A DNA stretch of 64,000 nt from Halobacteriales archaeon QS_4_69_34 (GTDB lineage: Archaea; Halobacteriota; Halobacteria; Halobacteriales; Halococcaceae). The stretch spans positions 1 through 64,000 of the forward strand of contig PXRN01000009.1 of assembly GCA_003021045.1 (NCBI GenBank). Direction: 5' to 3'. This document shows, piece by piece, positions 19,901 to 28,342 of the stretch. Below the pieces are notes generated by a model. It had not been told where the DNA came from. It worked only from the letters and a program-made list of their open reading frames with translations, and searched no databases. A program made the translations under genes and the position numbers. Each line of letters begins with the position of its first letter. Within the stretch, counting starts at the first letter, position 1.

Positions 19901-20182
19901 GCCGCGCGGAAGCACCGCGATCCCGCGGTCGGTGCAGTACTCGACGACCGCGGCCACGTCGGCGGTCGAGCGCGGCAGGACGACCCCGATCGGCGTCACC
20001 TCGTAGGCGCTCGCGTCCGTCGCGTAGAGCTCCCGGGAGTAGTCGTCGAAGCGGACGTCGCCGGCGACCAGTTCGTCGAGGGCCGACTGGAGGGCCGGGC
20101 GGTCGACCCCGCCGCCGCGGTAGTCGTAGTTCGCGCCGCCGGTCGCGGGATCGCCCGTGGAGTCGTCCGAGTGAGACGCCAT
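16967..20182 (-). CDS. FAD-linked oxidoreductase fused to iron-sulfur/CCG module (D-lactate/glycolate dehydrogenase type)
   Basis: This 1071-aa protein joins a GlcD-like flavin part to a GlpC-like electron-transfer part. Residues 45-230 form the PCMH FAD domain (LPRGGGTSLAGQAV), 235-590 the FAD-linked oxidase C-terminal domain (SGEHGDGRAR), then Fe-S clusters near 611 (CHGCGGC...CP) and 676 (CIGCKGCAHDCP), and two CCG-type motifs toward the end (GHCHQKA and DSGCCGMAG near 985). It should oxidise a 2-hydroxy acid, likely D-lactate or glycolate, and feed the respiratory chain. Low-complexity acidic insertions occur inside both halves. No lactate permease is adjacent, so substrate is uncertain. 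Confidence 0.88.
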   Translation of the reverse strand: MASHSDDSTGDPATGGANYDYRGGGVDRPALQSALDELVAGDVRFDDYSRELYATDASAYEVTPIGVVLPRSTADVAAVVEYCTDRGIAVLPRGGGTSLAGQAVNEAVVLDFTRYMDGLLDVDREVGLARAQSGAILGEIDEALAPHGLKFAPDPAWADKSALGGAIGNDSTGAHSLVYGKTDAYVESCEAVLADGTVAELGEIDLETLRAEADADAEAPLPRIYAEVARIVDEKREAIEAAYPDLKRNVSGYNLDVLIEDAKSGMVNLARLLCGSEGTLAVVTEATISLEPIPATKAVALLTYDDLLDAMADVEPILDHDPAAVEAMDDVLLSLARETEEFADVVGLLPDGTDSVLLVEFYAESDEHGRRQIADLLADRVPDADPEIEPSDGVVDSGDDPDDGTAATGAPRRARAAMEAHDAQTRARFWKLRKSGLPILLSRTTDAKHVSFVEDCAVPAPDLPEYVARFREILDAHDTFASFYAHAGPGVLHVRPLIDTKTVDGVEAMASIADAATDLVIEYGGAISGEHGDGRARTGWNEKRYGEHLLGVFRDLKTAFDPGWLLNPGQVCGDVSLAENLRFDPDYAFDAGFEPTLRWENENGFQGMVELCHGCGGCRGTQGTTGGVMCPTYRAANEESLSTRGRANLLRQAMSGDLPDGEQFDVEFTTEVLDLCIGCKGCAHDCPSEVDMAKLKAELTHEHHRRHGASLRDRLFANVETVSAVGSALAPVSNWLPRVPGARALLERTVGIAADRTLPEFRRRSFAEWFDARGPRVSATDAERRALLLPDTYTNYIHPRAGRAAVFALEAAGVRVAVPEDCGDSGRPAFSKGFLGEAREIARDNVAALAPRVRAGWDVVVVEPSDAVMLQSDYRDLLAGDTDEPSGTVAAGEGGPQAAADGGTRAVGSREASSGAIGSDVEAVAANTYGIMEYVDRFRLDASVHFDAPAGGLTYHGHCHQKATKKDHHAVGVLRRAGYEVDPLDSGCCGMAGSFGYEAEHRSMSTAIARILYEQVAASSGETVVAPGASCRAQLAERPGAREDATGVDGNGSGNQEPPHPVEKLAEAIVR

Positions 20183-20310
20183 CGCCCGACCTTCGGGACG
20201 GAGACGCTAAACGGTCGTGCTCCCCCAGAGCGGCGACGGCTGTCGCGTGACTTCCAGGGCGTCCCGGCGGTCAGTCCTTCCCCTCTCGGCCCCCGATTTC
20301 CCGTTACCGG

Positions 20311-22053
20311 CTAGCTGACCTCCCGGAACAGCGCTTGGACGTCGACGACGTCGGCCGCCCCGTCCCGGTTGAAATCGAACGCCTCGGCGTTGTTCCGCAC
20401 CGTTTCGTCGTCGCGGTGGGCGAACAGCGCCTGCACGTCGACGGTGTCGACGTCCCCGTCGCCGTTGACGTCCTCGAAGCGGCCGTCGCCGTCCGGGTCG
20501 GTCGCCGGCCGTCCGTCGCCGGTCACGTCGACGGCCTGCTCCGGCCGTCCTGCCCCCGCGATGAACCGCGGCCCGCCCTCCTGTCGGACGAACCCCGGGA
20601 GGGCGATCGCACCGTCCATCCGGGTGTCGGGGTAGCCGATCCACACGCGTCCGGTGTTGTCGATCTCGATCGTGAAGAAGTCGCCGAGACGCCGGTCGAC
20701 GCCTTCGGCCTGACAGATGGTGCCGCCGTTGCAGATCGTCCCCCGATGGATCGGGTCCGGCGTGGCGACACCCGTCGAGAACGTCGGGTCGGCCGAGAGG
20801 CCATCGAGGGTGCCGGCGGCGACCACGCGCCAGGTGTGATCGCCTGGCGTCTCGGAGTCGTTGTTCGGCAGCTTCTTCGAGGCCTCGATCCACGCGATCG
20901 CCGCCCGGCCCGTGCTCCCCACCGCGATCCACGGCCAGATGTCGGTGTTCTCGTTCGTGTCGACCCGGACGGGCGCGCTCCACGTCCGGCCGCCGTCGGT
21001 CGAGGCCGCGTAGTAGACGCCGGCGGCCCGACCGCCGTTGCCACCCTCGTCCCACGTCGCGTAGAGGTTTCCCCCCGGGTCGAGGTCGAACGCCGGCCAC
21101 GCCGCGCGCAGATCGACGTCGGCGACGATCGTGTGCTCCTCGCGCTCGAAGTCGTCCGCCCGAGCGCCCCGGAACGCGACCATTCCGAGCTCCCCGTCCC
21201 TGAAAAACGTCTCGTAGAGCGTGCCGGTCTCCTTGTCGACGTGGATGTCGCCGAGGCCGTCCGGGTCCTCGACTCCGGAGGAGAAGGTCTCGCCCCCGTC
21301 GGTGCTCTTAAACAGGGTGTGCCCGAAGTTGCCGACCGGATCGTTGGGCACCGTTCCGCCGCCGAAGACGTTCCCGGTCATGTAGAGGACGTCCTTCTCG
21401 TCGGCGGCCATCCACTGTCGGTCCTCGATGTCCTGTCCGAAGAGATTCTGGAGCTCGTAGCTGCGCCCGGCGTCGGTCGACTTCGAGACCGCGACGTTCG
21501 CGAAGTTGATCTCGGAGATGTAGACCTGCCCCGCGCTGTCGACGGCGAACTCGGGGTCGGAGAAGCCCGAGCCGGGAACCCCCTCGGGCGGGAGGGTGCG
21601 GTCGGCGAACGTCCACGTCTCCCCGAGGTCGTCGCTCCACCAGTAGTAGGCCTGGCCCTCGTAGTTCTCGACGTACGCCGAGGAGTCCTCGTCGCCCGCC
21701 GCGGGGGCGTAGACGTGCGAGCTGCCGGCGTGACCGCCATAGAGGAGGGTGCCGTCGGGATGCATCTCGACGGTCGGCTCGCCCCCGGCCCTGTCGGTAT
21801 CGACGTAGGTCTGCTCGCCGAACACGAGCGGTCGCGGGCCGGCACCGCCGGCCGAACCGGCGCTCGCGGCCCCACTGGAGGCCCCCAGACCGAGCGCCGC
21901 ACCGGCGGTGCCCGCCCCGGCCGACCGCAAGAGGTTTCGTCGCCTGATGCCGGTGGTGTCGCTCCCATCGCGCGCCTCGGCAGCCCTCTCGCTGCGGTTC
22001 CCGTCCCCTGCGTTCGCGGTGTCGTCGGCTGGATCCCCGTTCGGTGGCTGCAT
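20311..22053 (-). CDS. Tat-exported Asp-box (sialidase-like) protein with dockerin-like C-terminus
   Basis: The 580-aa product has a Tat signal: a 36-residue polar leader, RRRNLLRS and a small hydrophobic alanine/glycine stretch. The body contains at least four Asp-box motifs (SDDLGETW, STDAGRSY, STDGGETF, STDGGRTW), so a six-bladed beta-propeller of the sialidase/exo-alpha-sialidase superfold is likely. The last 70 residues hold two calcium-loop repeats (DVNGDGDVDTVD and DFNRDGAADVVD), as in type I dockerins. A GGCGGTGAT site directly precedes the ATG at 22053. Enzyme activity is not proven by Asp boxes; extracellular binding is equally possible. The ORF remains open upstream of this ATG (see findings). 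Confidence 0.82.
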   Translation of the reverse strand: MQPPNGDPADDTANAGDGNRSERAAEARDGSDTTGIRRRNLLRSAGAGTAGAALGLGASSGAASAGSAGGAGPRPLVFGEQTYVDTDRAGGEPTVEMHPDGTLLYGGHAGSSHVYAPAAGDEDSSAYVENYEGQAYYWWSDDLGETWTFADRTLPPEGVPGSGFSDPEFAVDSAGQVYISEINFANVAVSKSTDAGRSYELQNLFGQDIEDRQWMAADEKDVLYMTGNVFGGGTVPNDPVGNFGHTLFKSTDGGETFSSGVEDPDGLGDIHVDKETGTLYETFFRDGELGMVAFRGARADDFEREEHTIVADVDLRAAWPAFDLDPGGNLYATWDEGGNGGRAAGVYYAASTDGGRTWSAPVRVDTNENTDIWPWIAVGSTGRAAIAWIEASKKLPNNDSETPGDHTWRVVAAGTLDGLSADPTFSTGVATPDPIHRGTICNGGTICQAEGVDRRLGDFFTIEIDNTGRVWIGYPDTRMDGAIALPGFVRQEGGPRFIAGAGRPEQAVDVTGDGRPATDPDGDGRFEDVNGDGDVDTVDVQALFAHRDDETVRNNAEAFDFNRDGAADVVDVQALFREVS

Positions 22054-22360
22054 ATCACCGCCGACATGCGATCGATTCAAAAAACCACACCCTATCTGAT
22101 TGGGGGGATCGTTCGCGATCGACGGAGCGGTCGACGAGAACAGCGAGACGGCACCGTCGGCCGGCTCGAAGTCCCTCGGCAGGGACTGTTCGCGGGTCGT
22201 CCGCGTCTCGCCGCCGTCGGCCGGGGTCCGGTAGGCGAACGTCGTGGCGTCGCGGAACGCCACGCCGTGGAGGAATCCCCGGGTGTCCGCGAGGTATCGC
22301 TCGTCGGGAGCCCGTTCGGCGTATCGAAACACGACCACTGGAACTCCGAGCGGCTGCCGC
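22054..22360 (-). other. Coding-like segment without own start or stop between DICT gene and Asp-box gene
   Basis: Read on the minus strand in the frame of the downstream gene, this stretch translates to an acidic protein-like sequence from a GTG at 22338 (VVVFRYAERAPDERYLAD... to about ...SIANDPP) with the codon bias of real genes here, then becomes AT-rich and runs through into the signal peptide ATG. It may be the remnant of a lost gene or a fortuitous open frame. The AT-rich end (GGTTTTTTGAATCG at about 22072-22085) may be the promoter of the exported protein. Confidence 0.35.
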
Positions 22361-23152
22361 TCAGGGTGGCTCGACGAGGCCGTAGGTCTCGTGGAGGTGG
22401 TCGAGGATCCAGTCGACGGTGACCGGATCGTAGGTCCAGAAGCCGTAGAACTCGCTCTCCTCGCGCCCGCCCTCCGGCTCGTCGCCGTCCCGTTCCTCGG
22501 CGACCAGTGCACACTTGCTCGCGTCCTCGCCTGCGCCGTCGAAGACGACGAACCAGGTGCTCTCGATCTCGCTGCTGCGCTCGATGTGGAGCGCGAACCT
22601 TTCGTGGTCGGGTACCGGCCCGTCGGGGGTCGCGTAGGCGTGGACGTCGAGGCGTTCGGCGAGGCGCTCGTAGGCGGAGATCCGGGGAACGAGATTCGAG
22701 AAGCGCTGGAAGCCGGCGTGCAGCGAGCCGTCCCCGACACGCCACGCGCGGTCCTCGATCTCCTCGGTCGCGGCGAGCATCGTCCGCCGGTCGTGGGAGG
22801 CGAACAGTTCCTCGTCGAGGAAATCGAGGATCGGGCGCGTACTGGGGGTTTCGACCGGGCTATCGGCGTCGGTCGAGACCTCACCCCCGGCCGACCCGGT
22901 TTCGACCGACGGGCCACCGAGCAGCGCCGGCAGGTCGTCGTCGAGTCCGGCGGCGGTTAGGAAGGTTCCATCGCGGGTCAGCACGGCGAGATCCCGTGGG
23001 GTGGCGCTCGCGGTCGTCTCGGCGACGACGCGGACGTTCCGCTCGCCGAGGTGTGCGCGGAGGTCGTCGACGACCTCCGAATCGGCGGGATTGAGCACGG
23101 TCAGCGTCTTCTCGTGGTCGGCGACGCCCGCGATGATCTCCGAGAGCGACAT
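22361..23152 (-). CDS. DICT sensory domain protein
   Basis: The 263-aa protein starts MSLSEIIAGVADHEKTLTVLNP, the usual opening of haloarchaeal DICT-domain proteins (a sensory domain first described with diguanylate cyclases and two-component systems). It has the characteristic HDRRTMLAATEEIEDRAWRV stretch near residue 120 and the FYGFWTYDPVTVDWILDHL ending. No output domain is attached, so it probably acts as a separate sensor or regulator partner. The middle (residues 75-100) contains an acidic, serine/threonine-rich spacer. Ligand and targets are unknown. Confidence 0.8.
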   Translation of the reverse strand: MSLSEIIAGVADHEKTLTVLNPADSEVVDDLRAHLGERNVRVVAETTASATPRDLAVLTRDGTFLTAAGLDDDLPALLGGPSVETGSAGGEVSTDADSPVETPSTRPILDFLDEELFASHDRRTMLAATEEIEDRAWRVGDGSLHAGFQRFSNLVPRISAYERLAERLDVHAYATPDGPVPDHERFALHIERSSEIESTWFVVFDGAGEDASKCALVAEERDGDEPEGGREESEFYGFWTYDPVTVDWILDHLHETYGLVEPP

Positions 23153-23315
23153 CGCTCGCTACAAGGTGGCGGATAGCGCGTTATCAATCTGCGGGCTGCT
23201 ATCGCGGGAGAACGTGATTCGACGCCGCACGGCGGCGGGAGGGACGGGGACCGTCGCCGAGACTGTCCGCGACCACGCTCCCCGAGCGCTCGCCCGGCCC
23301 GCTCGTCCGTCGTGG

Positions 23316-23357
<42 letters not shown>

Positions 23358-23442
23358 AAACCTCACGATAGATGTATGACAACGTGTTGCAAAGCCTTTA
23401 GTCTCCGTGCGCCGAAGTTGACACACGGGACGAGACCTCACC

Positions 23443-25353
23443 ATGACAGACGACGAACTCATCTGGCGGATCGCCGGCGGGTCGGGCGACGGGATCGACT
23501 CGACCAGCCAGAACTTCGCCAAGGCGCTGATGCGCACGGGACTAGACGTATTCACACACAGACACTACCCCTCCCGGATCCGGGGTGGCCACACCTTCGT
23601 CGAGGTGCGCGCCGCGGGCCATCCGGTGAAGTCGCGGGGCGACGGCTACAACTTCCTGCTCGCGCTGGGCGACAGCTTCGCGCGCAACCCACAGGACGAA
23701 GCCTACTACGGCAACGAGGAGGCCAAGCCGCTGACGGAGAACCTCGACGATCTCCGCGAGGGTGGCGTGATCGTCTACGATACGGGCCTGCTCGACGAGG
23801 GAGACGTCGACGACCTCGAGGAGCGCGCCGCCGAGGAAGGCTGGCACGTCTACCCGCTCGATCTCCGGGGACTGGCGCGCGAACACGGGAGCGAGGTAAT
23901 GAGAAACACCGCCGGGGTGGGTGCGACGGCCGCGCTGCTCGGGATGGATACCGGAGTGTTCGAGGAGCTGATGGACGAGCGAATGAGCGGCGACGTGCTG
24001 GCGACGAACGTCGAGATCCTCGAGATGGCCCACGAAGAGGTCTCCGGGATGGAACACACCCACGCCCTCCAGTTACCCGAGGGCACCCACGAGGACGCCG
24101 CGGACTCGCCCGTGCTGCTCTCGGGATCGAACGCCGTCGCTTACGGCGCGCTCGATGCGGGCTGTCGGTTCATCGCGGGCTACCCGATGACCCCCTGGAC
24201 CGACGTGTTCACCATCATGAGCCAGAACCTGCCGGAGATGGGGGGAATCTCCGAGCAGGTCGAAGACGAGATCGCCGCCGCCTCGCTCGCTATCGGGGCT
24301 TCCCACGCGGGCGTGAAGGCCATGTCGGGCTCCTCGGGGGGCGGGTTCGCGCTGATGAGCGAGCCCCTCGGCATGGCCGAGATGACCGAGACGCCGATCG
24401 TGCTCGTGGAGGCGATGCGTGCCGGCCCCTCGACCGGGATGCCGACCAAGCCCGAGCAGGCGGACCTCGAACACGTCCTCTATACGAGTCAGGGCGACTC
24501 GAACCGGGTGGTGTTCGCGCCCGGCACAGTACGGGAAGCCTACGAGCAGACCCGGGCCGCCTTCGAGATGGCCTACGAGTACCACTTACCCGCGATCGTC
24601 GTCATCGACCAGAAGCTATCCGGCGAGGTAGCGGTGATTCCCGACGAGTTCTTCGACCGCGAGCCCGATCCGGGTCTCGGCGCGGTGCTCACCGAGGCGG
24701 AGCTCGACGAGGCCGCCCACCACGCTTCGGGGGTCTTCGATCGCTACCGCCACGACCCCGAGAGCGGCGTGAGTCCGCGCTCGATCCCGGGCCAAGCGGG
24801 TGGACGGTTCCTCGCCTCGGGCAACGAGCACACTCCTCAAGGACACATCGCCGAGGACCCGGACAACCGGGTCGCTCAGATGGACCGCCGAGCGCGCAAG
24901 CTCGCGTCCGTCCGCGCCGAACTCGACGGGCGCGAGACGAGCCACCAGACGCCGTATGGACCGGAAGACGCCGAGTACGGGATCCTGACGTGGGGCAGCC
25001 AGCAGGGCACCGCCGAGGAGGCGGTCGACCGGCTGAACGACGACGGACACTCGGTGAAAGCACTCGGCGTAAGCGACCTCATGCCCTATCCGAGCGCGGA
25101 GGTCGCCGCTTTCCTCGAATCGGTCGAGGAGTGTCTGGTGGTCGAGATGAACGCGACAGCACAGTTCCGCGGGCTCACGGGAAAGGAGCTGGGGCAGTAC
25201 GGCGAGCACCTGTCGAGTCTGCTGAAGTACAACGGCGACCCCTTCGAACCCGCAGAAGTGGTCGAAGGGTTCGAGAGCATCGTCGGCGACGCCGACGCGG
25301 ACGGCGACGCGTCGGGCGAGTCGACGCGGATCGTCCCGGCGGTGGGTGATTGA
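23443..25353 (+). CDS. porA: 2-oxoacid:ferredoxin oxidoreductase, alpha (gamma-alpha fused) subunit, probably pyruvate type
   Basis: The 636-aa subunit fuses a gamma domain (residues 1-190, with GGSGDGIDSTSQNFAKAL and SRIRGGHTFVEV) to an alpha domain (about 205-580, with GYPMTPWTDVF and SGGGFALMSEPLGMAEMTETP). With the beta subunit it decarboxylates a 2-oxoacid to acyl-CoA and reduces ferredoxin. Size and the adjacent Lrp gene match, as I recall, the pyruvate:ferredoxin oxidoreductase locus of Halobacterium, but 2-oxoglutarate (kor) specificity cannot be excluded from sequence alone. The beta gene starts four bases after the stop codon. The ATG directly follows a GACCTCACC segment; the (AT)19 tract lies upstream. 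Confidence 0.85.
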   Translation: MTDDELIWRIAGGSGDGIDSTSQNFAKALMRTGLDVFTHRHYPSRIRGGHTFVEVRAAGHPVKSRGDGYNFLLALGDSFARNPQDEAYYGNEEAKPLTENLDDLREGGVIVYDTGLLDEGDVDDLEERAAEEGWHVYPLDLRGLAREHGSEVMRNTAGVGATAALLGMDTGVFEELMDERMSGDVLATNVEILEMAHEEVSGMEHTHALQLPEGTHEDAADSPVLLSGSNAVAYGALDAGCRFIAGYPMTPWTDVFTIMSQNLPEMGGISEQVEDEIAAASLAIGASHAGVKAMSGSSGGGFALMSEPLGMAEMTETPIVLVEAMRAGPSTGMPTKPEQADLEHVLYTSQGDSNRVVFAPGTVREAYEQTRAAFEMAYEYHLPAIVVIDQKLSGEVAVIPDEFFDREPDPGLGAVLTEAELDEAAHHASGVFDRYRHDPESGVSPRSIPGQAGGRFLASGNEHTPQGHIAEDPDNRVAQMDRRARKLASVRAELDGRETSHQTPYGPEDAEYGILTWGSQQGTAEEAVDRLNDDGHSVKALGVSDLMPYPSAEVAAFLESVEECLVVEMNATAQFRGLTGKELGQYGEHLSSLLKYNGDPFEPAEVVEGFESIVGDADADGDASGESTRIVPAVGD

Positions 25354-25356
25354 ACC

Positions 25357-26316
25357 ATGAGTCAGAGTACCAATGTGTTCGGCGCGATCGGCGACGCACA
25401 GGAGCGAGAAGAGGGGATCGACCGCGAGGAGTTCACGCCGGGGATCGAGCCCCAGGCGACGTGGTGTCCGGGCTGTGGCGACTTCGGCGTGTTGAAGGCG
25501 CTGAAGGGTGCGATGCCCGAGGTGGGGAGGACGCCCGAGGAGGTCCTGCTGGTGACGGGCATCGGCTGCTCGGGGAAGCTATCGAGCTACTTCGATTCGT
25601 ACGGGTTCCACTCGATCCACGGGCGCGCGCTGCCGGTGGCGCGGGCCGCGAAGCTCGCCAACCCGGGCCTTGAGGTGATCGCCGCCGGCGGCGACGGCGA
25701 CGGCTACGGCATCGGCGGCAACCACTTCACCCACACCGCCCGCGAGAACCACGACATGACCTACATCGTGTTCAACAACGAGATCTTCGGGCTCACCAAG
25801 GGACAAACCTCGCCGACGAGTCCGAAGGGTCACGAGTCGAAGACCCAGCCCCACGGCTCCGCGAAGGATCCAGTCAGACCGCTGTCGATGGCGCTCTCGG
25901 CGGGAGCGTCCTACGTCGCGCGCACCGCCGCGGTCAACCCACAGCAGGCGACCGAGATCCTCGCCGAGGCCATCGAGCACGACGGCTTCGCCCACGTCGA
26001 CTTCCTCACCCAGTGTCCCACGTGGAACAAGGACGCGAAGCAGTACGTCCCCTACACCGACGTCCAGCAGTCCGAGGAGTACGACTTCGACGTCCACGAC
26101 CGGCGCGAGGCCGCCCGCATGATGCACGAGACCGAGGACGCCCTCTATGAGGGCACAGTGCTCACCGGTCGGTACTTCGTCGAGGAGGGTCGACGCTCCT
26201 ACGGCGCGGAGAAGGCCGCCACGGGCGAAGCACCCGAGACGCCGCTCGCGGAACGGTACTTCGATCCCGACTACGAGTGGGAGCGCTCCTACGACCTGCT
26301 GGACCGCCACCGGTAG
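25357..26316 (+). CDS. porB: 2-oxoacid:ferredoxin oxidoreductase, beta subunit
   Basis: The 319-aa subunit binds thiamine diphosphate and one [4Fe-4S] cluster. Visible ligands are C37 and C40 (WCPGCGDF), C71 (GIGCSGK) and C220 (TQCPTWN). The TPP/Mg motif is GGDGDGYGIGG (residues 111-121) ending with the paired asparagines N140-N141 (VFNNEIFGLTKGQTSPTS). It is in an operon with the alpha subunit. The usual separate ferredoxin-like delta subunit is absent, as in other haloarchaea. Confidence 0.92.
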   Translation: MSQSTNVFGAIGDAQEREEGIDREEFTPGIEPQATWCPGCGDFGVLKALKGAMPEVGRTPEEVLLVTGIGCSGKLSSYFDSYGFHSIHGRALPVARAAKLANPGLEVIAAGGDGDGYGIGGNHFTHTARENHDMTYIVFNNEIFGLTKGQTSPTSPKGHESKTQPHGSAKDPVRPLSMALSAGASYVARTAAVNPQQATEILAEAIEHDGFAHVDFLTQCPTWNKDAKQYVPYTDVQQSEEYDFDVHDRREAARMMHETEDALYEGTVLTGRYFVEEGRRSYGAEKAATGEAPETPLAERYFDPDYEWERSYDLLDRHR

Positions 26317-26445
26317 CCGTGGGCCGCCATCGGTAGCCGTCCCCATCGCCACCGACCGCCCGATCCCGAAGGCTCCACCTCCGCCGGTCGGCCACGATCG
26401 ACGACCCCGGCCCGACCCTCGACCGTCGTTTACCGATTCGGAAGG

Positions 26446-26452
26446 TATTTTT
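26446..26452 (+). promoter_or_regulatory. TATA-like box of the Lrp gene
   Basis: TATTTTT is centred 27 bases before the ATG at 26476, which fits a leaderless transcript starting at that ATG and argues against the upstream GTG at 26461 as start. Confidence 0.6.
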
Positions 26453-26475
26453 CTCCGGACGTGAAAGAACCGACC

Positions 26476-26904
26476 ATGAGCACACAGCACACCGAAGACC
26501 GGATCCTCGCCGCCCTGGAGGAGGACGCCCAGGCCTCCTACGCCGAGATCGCGGACCGTGCGGGGGTCTCGAAACCCACGGTTCGGAAGTACATCGACAG
26601 GCTCGAAGACGACGGCGTGATCGTCGGCTACTCCGCCGACGTCGACCCGAAGAAGCTCTCGGGCCAGTCGATCGCGCTCGTCGGCATCGATGTCGACAGC
26701 GGGCGCTACGTCGAGACCGTCCGTACGCTCAAGACCCTCGACGCGATCGAGGCACTGTACTCCTCCAGTGGCGACCACATGCTGATGGCGGAGGTCCGTG
26801 CCCCCGACGGCGACGCCGTCGGGGCGGTCATCAACGACGCCATCCTCGCCGTCGAGGGCGTCGGCGCTGCCCATCCCTCCTTTCTCCAAGAACGGCTCAA
26901 GTAG
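26476..26904 (+). CDS. lrpA1: Lrp/AsnC family transcriptional regulator
   Basis: The 142-aa protein has an N-terminal AsnC-type HTH (residues 5-60, AEIADRAGVSKPTVRKYIDRLEDDG) and a C-terminal ligand-binding RAM domain beginning near residue 65. It lies 159 bases after the oxidoreductase beta gene with its own promoter, and by position corresponds to the Lrp gene next to por in Halobacterium; the symbol rests on that recollection. It may regulate central carbon or amino-acid genes in response to an amino acid. The start at 26476 is chosen over GTG 26461 because of the TATA spacing. Confidence 0.8.
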   Translation: MSTQHTEDRILAALEEDAQASYAEIADRAGVSKPTVRKYIDRLEDDGVIVGYSADVDPKKLSGQSIALVGIDVDSGRYVETVRTLKTLDAIEALYSSSGDHMLMAEVRAPDGDAVGAVINDAILAVEGVGAAHPSFLQERLK

Positions 26905-26916
26905 GCCGCGGCCCGC

Positions 26917-27321
26917 TCAGCTCTCGGCGGCTGTGGCCGGCTGCTGTGAGGTGTCGTACTTCCGCCGGAACTCCCCGATGAGCTGTCCCATCTTCGCGTA
27001 CCAGTCGTTCAACATCCGCTGCATCTCGTCGGCGACCACCTCGGGGTCGGTCGGCCGGAAGACGTGGTAGTAGCCGCCCTGATCGTAGTTGATCTGCTCT
27101 CTCTGGACGAACCCGGTCCGGAGCAGCCGCTGTACGGCTCGGTACACCGTCGATCGCTCCCGGTCGACTTCCGCGGCGATCTCGTCGATCGTGAGCGGCG
27201 CTCCGCCGTCGACGATCACCCCGAAACACTCCCGGTCGAGGTCCCTGAAGCCGTGGATACACTCGAGGAGGCCTTCACAGTCCATGTCCGCGCGGAGGTA
27301 CTCCGCCATCGAGTCGGGCAT
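26917..27321 (-). CDS. TrmB-like winged-helix transcriptional regulator
   Basis: The 134-aa protein has a winged-helix domain (residues 35-90; LTIDEIAAEVDRERSTVYRAVQRLLRTG) and ends in an amphipathic helix (MQRMLNDWYAKMGQLIGEFRRKY) that should dimerise. Proteins of this type are found beside sulfur-handling genes (DUF302, rhodanese/MBL) in haloarchaea, as is the case in this neighbourhood. A cysteine pair (C15, C20) precedes the HTH and could sense redox or metal. An inverted repeat and TATA-like sequence lie upstream. It is convergent with the Lrp gene, 12 bases apart. Confidence 0.78.
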   Translation of the reverse strand: MPDSMAEYLRADMDCEGLLECIHGFRDLDRECFGVIVDGGAPLTIDEIAAEVDRERSTVYRAVQRLLRTGFVQREQINYDQGGYYHVFRPTDPEVVADEMQRMLNDWYAKMGQLIGEFRRKYDTSQQPATAAES

Positions 27322-27350
27322 CGTTCTCTCTGCCGTTAGGAAAAGAGTGA

Positions 27351-27355
27351 ATAAA
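27351..27355 (-). promoter_or_regulatory. TATA-like element of the TrmB-like gene
   Basis: TTTAT on the minus strand is centred about 32 bases before the ATG at 27321, giving a very short leader. Confidence 0.5.
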
Positions 27356-27366
27356 GGTGTTGTGCA

Positions 27367-27388
27367 TATCCTGCACGACTACAGGATA
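27367..27388. promoter_or_regulatory. Operator-like inverted repeat upstream of the TrmB-like gene
   Basis: TATCCTG, eight bases, CAGGATA forms a perfect 7-bp inverted repeat just upstream of the TATA-like element of the regulator gene. The position suggests an operator, perhaps for autoregulation; this is inference. Confidence 0.5.
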
Positions 27389-27540
27389 CACGCTCGATAC
27401 AGCCTATCCTCGACATCTGGATGGGTTCGGCCGCCACTCGTCGGGACTCGACCGGAAGCGTCGCGAGGTGACTCGCGGTCCTCGCTTTCGGCCGCCGATC
27501 CGCTCCGTCGTGCGCTCACCGGCTTCGGGCCGACGGCCGG

Positions 27541-28251
27541 CTACTCGGTGTCCCCCCAGACGTCGACGTCGGTGAGTCGGAGCTCGCCGTTGGCGTTCCA
27601 CGTGCGCGGCCGGAGTGCAACCGCTGTTGCCACCCCGTAGAACACGGCAACGAGGCCGGTCACGGCGAGACCGGGGATACCGCCCATCGCGGCGCTCTCG
27701 GGCCACTGCTGGGCCGGCGTGAACGCCGTGATTCGAATGATCCACGCGATCAGCAGCACGGCCGACAGCGGCAGGTAGACCCGGCGCAGGCGGTGGGCGA
27801 GCGCCTCCTCGAAGCTGATTTTGATCTTCGGTTTGCGGTAGTCCTCACTCAGCTGGCGCCGCCACTCCGGATCGCTGATGCCGGTCGAGGGATCGAGCGC
27901 GTTCGCAAAGACGTTCTCCTGGATCAGCCGCACGCGCGAGCGCCAGAGGTCATAGCCCCGATACCGCCGCGCCTCGATCACCAGAAATACCGCGAGCATG
28001 ACGGCCGCGATCAGGATGATGTAGTGGGGGTTGTCGTCCGTGAACGCCCACGTGAGGATCGCCGCCATCGTCGTGACGGCCCAGTTGGTCGTCCGATCGA
28101 GGCGCTCGCGCCAGAGCTTCGTCCGGTGGATTTCCCCACGGTAGAGGTGGGCCATCGACGACCCGGGACCCATCTCCTCTTCGAACATTCCGCGGCCGAT
28201 GTCGCGTTCTCGCTCGCCGGTCGGATCGAACGTGCCGGTGTCGTGACTCAT
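27541..28251 (-). CDS. DUF2270 family membrane protein
   Basis: The 236-aa product begins with a polar N-terminus (MSHDTGTFDPTGERERDIGRG), then two hydrophobic segments around residues 55-95 interrupted by DDNPHY, a cytoplasmic stretch (RRYRGYDLWRSRVRLIQENVFANAL), and two more helices in the last 80 residues. The MAHLYRGEIHRTKLWRERLDRTTNWAV stretch (given here in part) is characteristic of DUF2270. The function is unknown. The ATG at 28251 gives the family's usual length; longer upstream extensions are antisense sequence. Confidence 0.82.
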   Translation of the reverse strand: MSHDTGTFDPTGERERDIGRGMFEEEMGPGSSMAHLYRGEIHRTKLWRERLDRTTNWAVTTMAAILTWAFTDDNPHYIILIAAVMLAVFLVIEARRYRGYDLWRSRVRLIQENVFANALDPSTGISDPEWRRQLSEDYRKPKIKISFEEALAHRLRRVYLPLSAVLLIAWIIRITAFTPAQQWPESAAMGGIPGLAVTGLVAVFYGVATAVALRPRTWNANGELRLTDVDVWGDTE

Positions 28252-28342
28252 GTCTTCTCTCCCGTCGAGATCGTCCGTCCGGTGTCGATCCGGCGTTCGT
28301 GTATCGTGTGGCACATGCCTCGATTCATGGTGCTCGAATCGA

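Noticed and set aside
22361..22917. Upstream extension of the Asp-box protein ORF through the DICT gene region
   Set aside because: That part is an alternative frame of the DICT gene, and a Tat signal peptide must be near the N-terminus.
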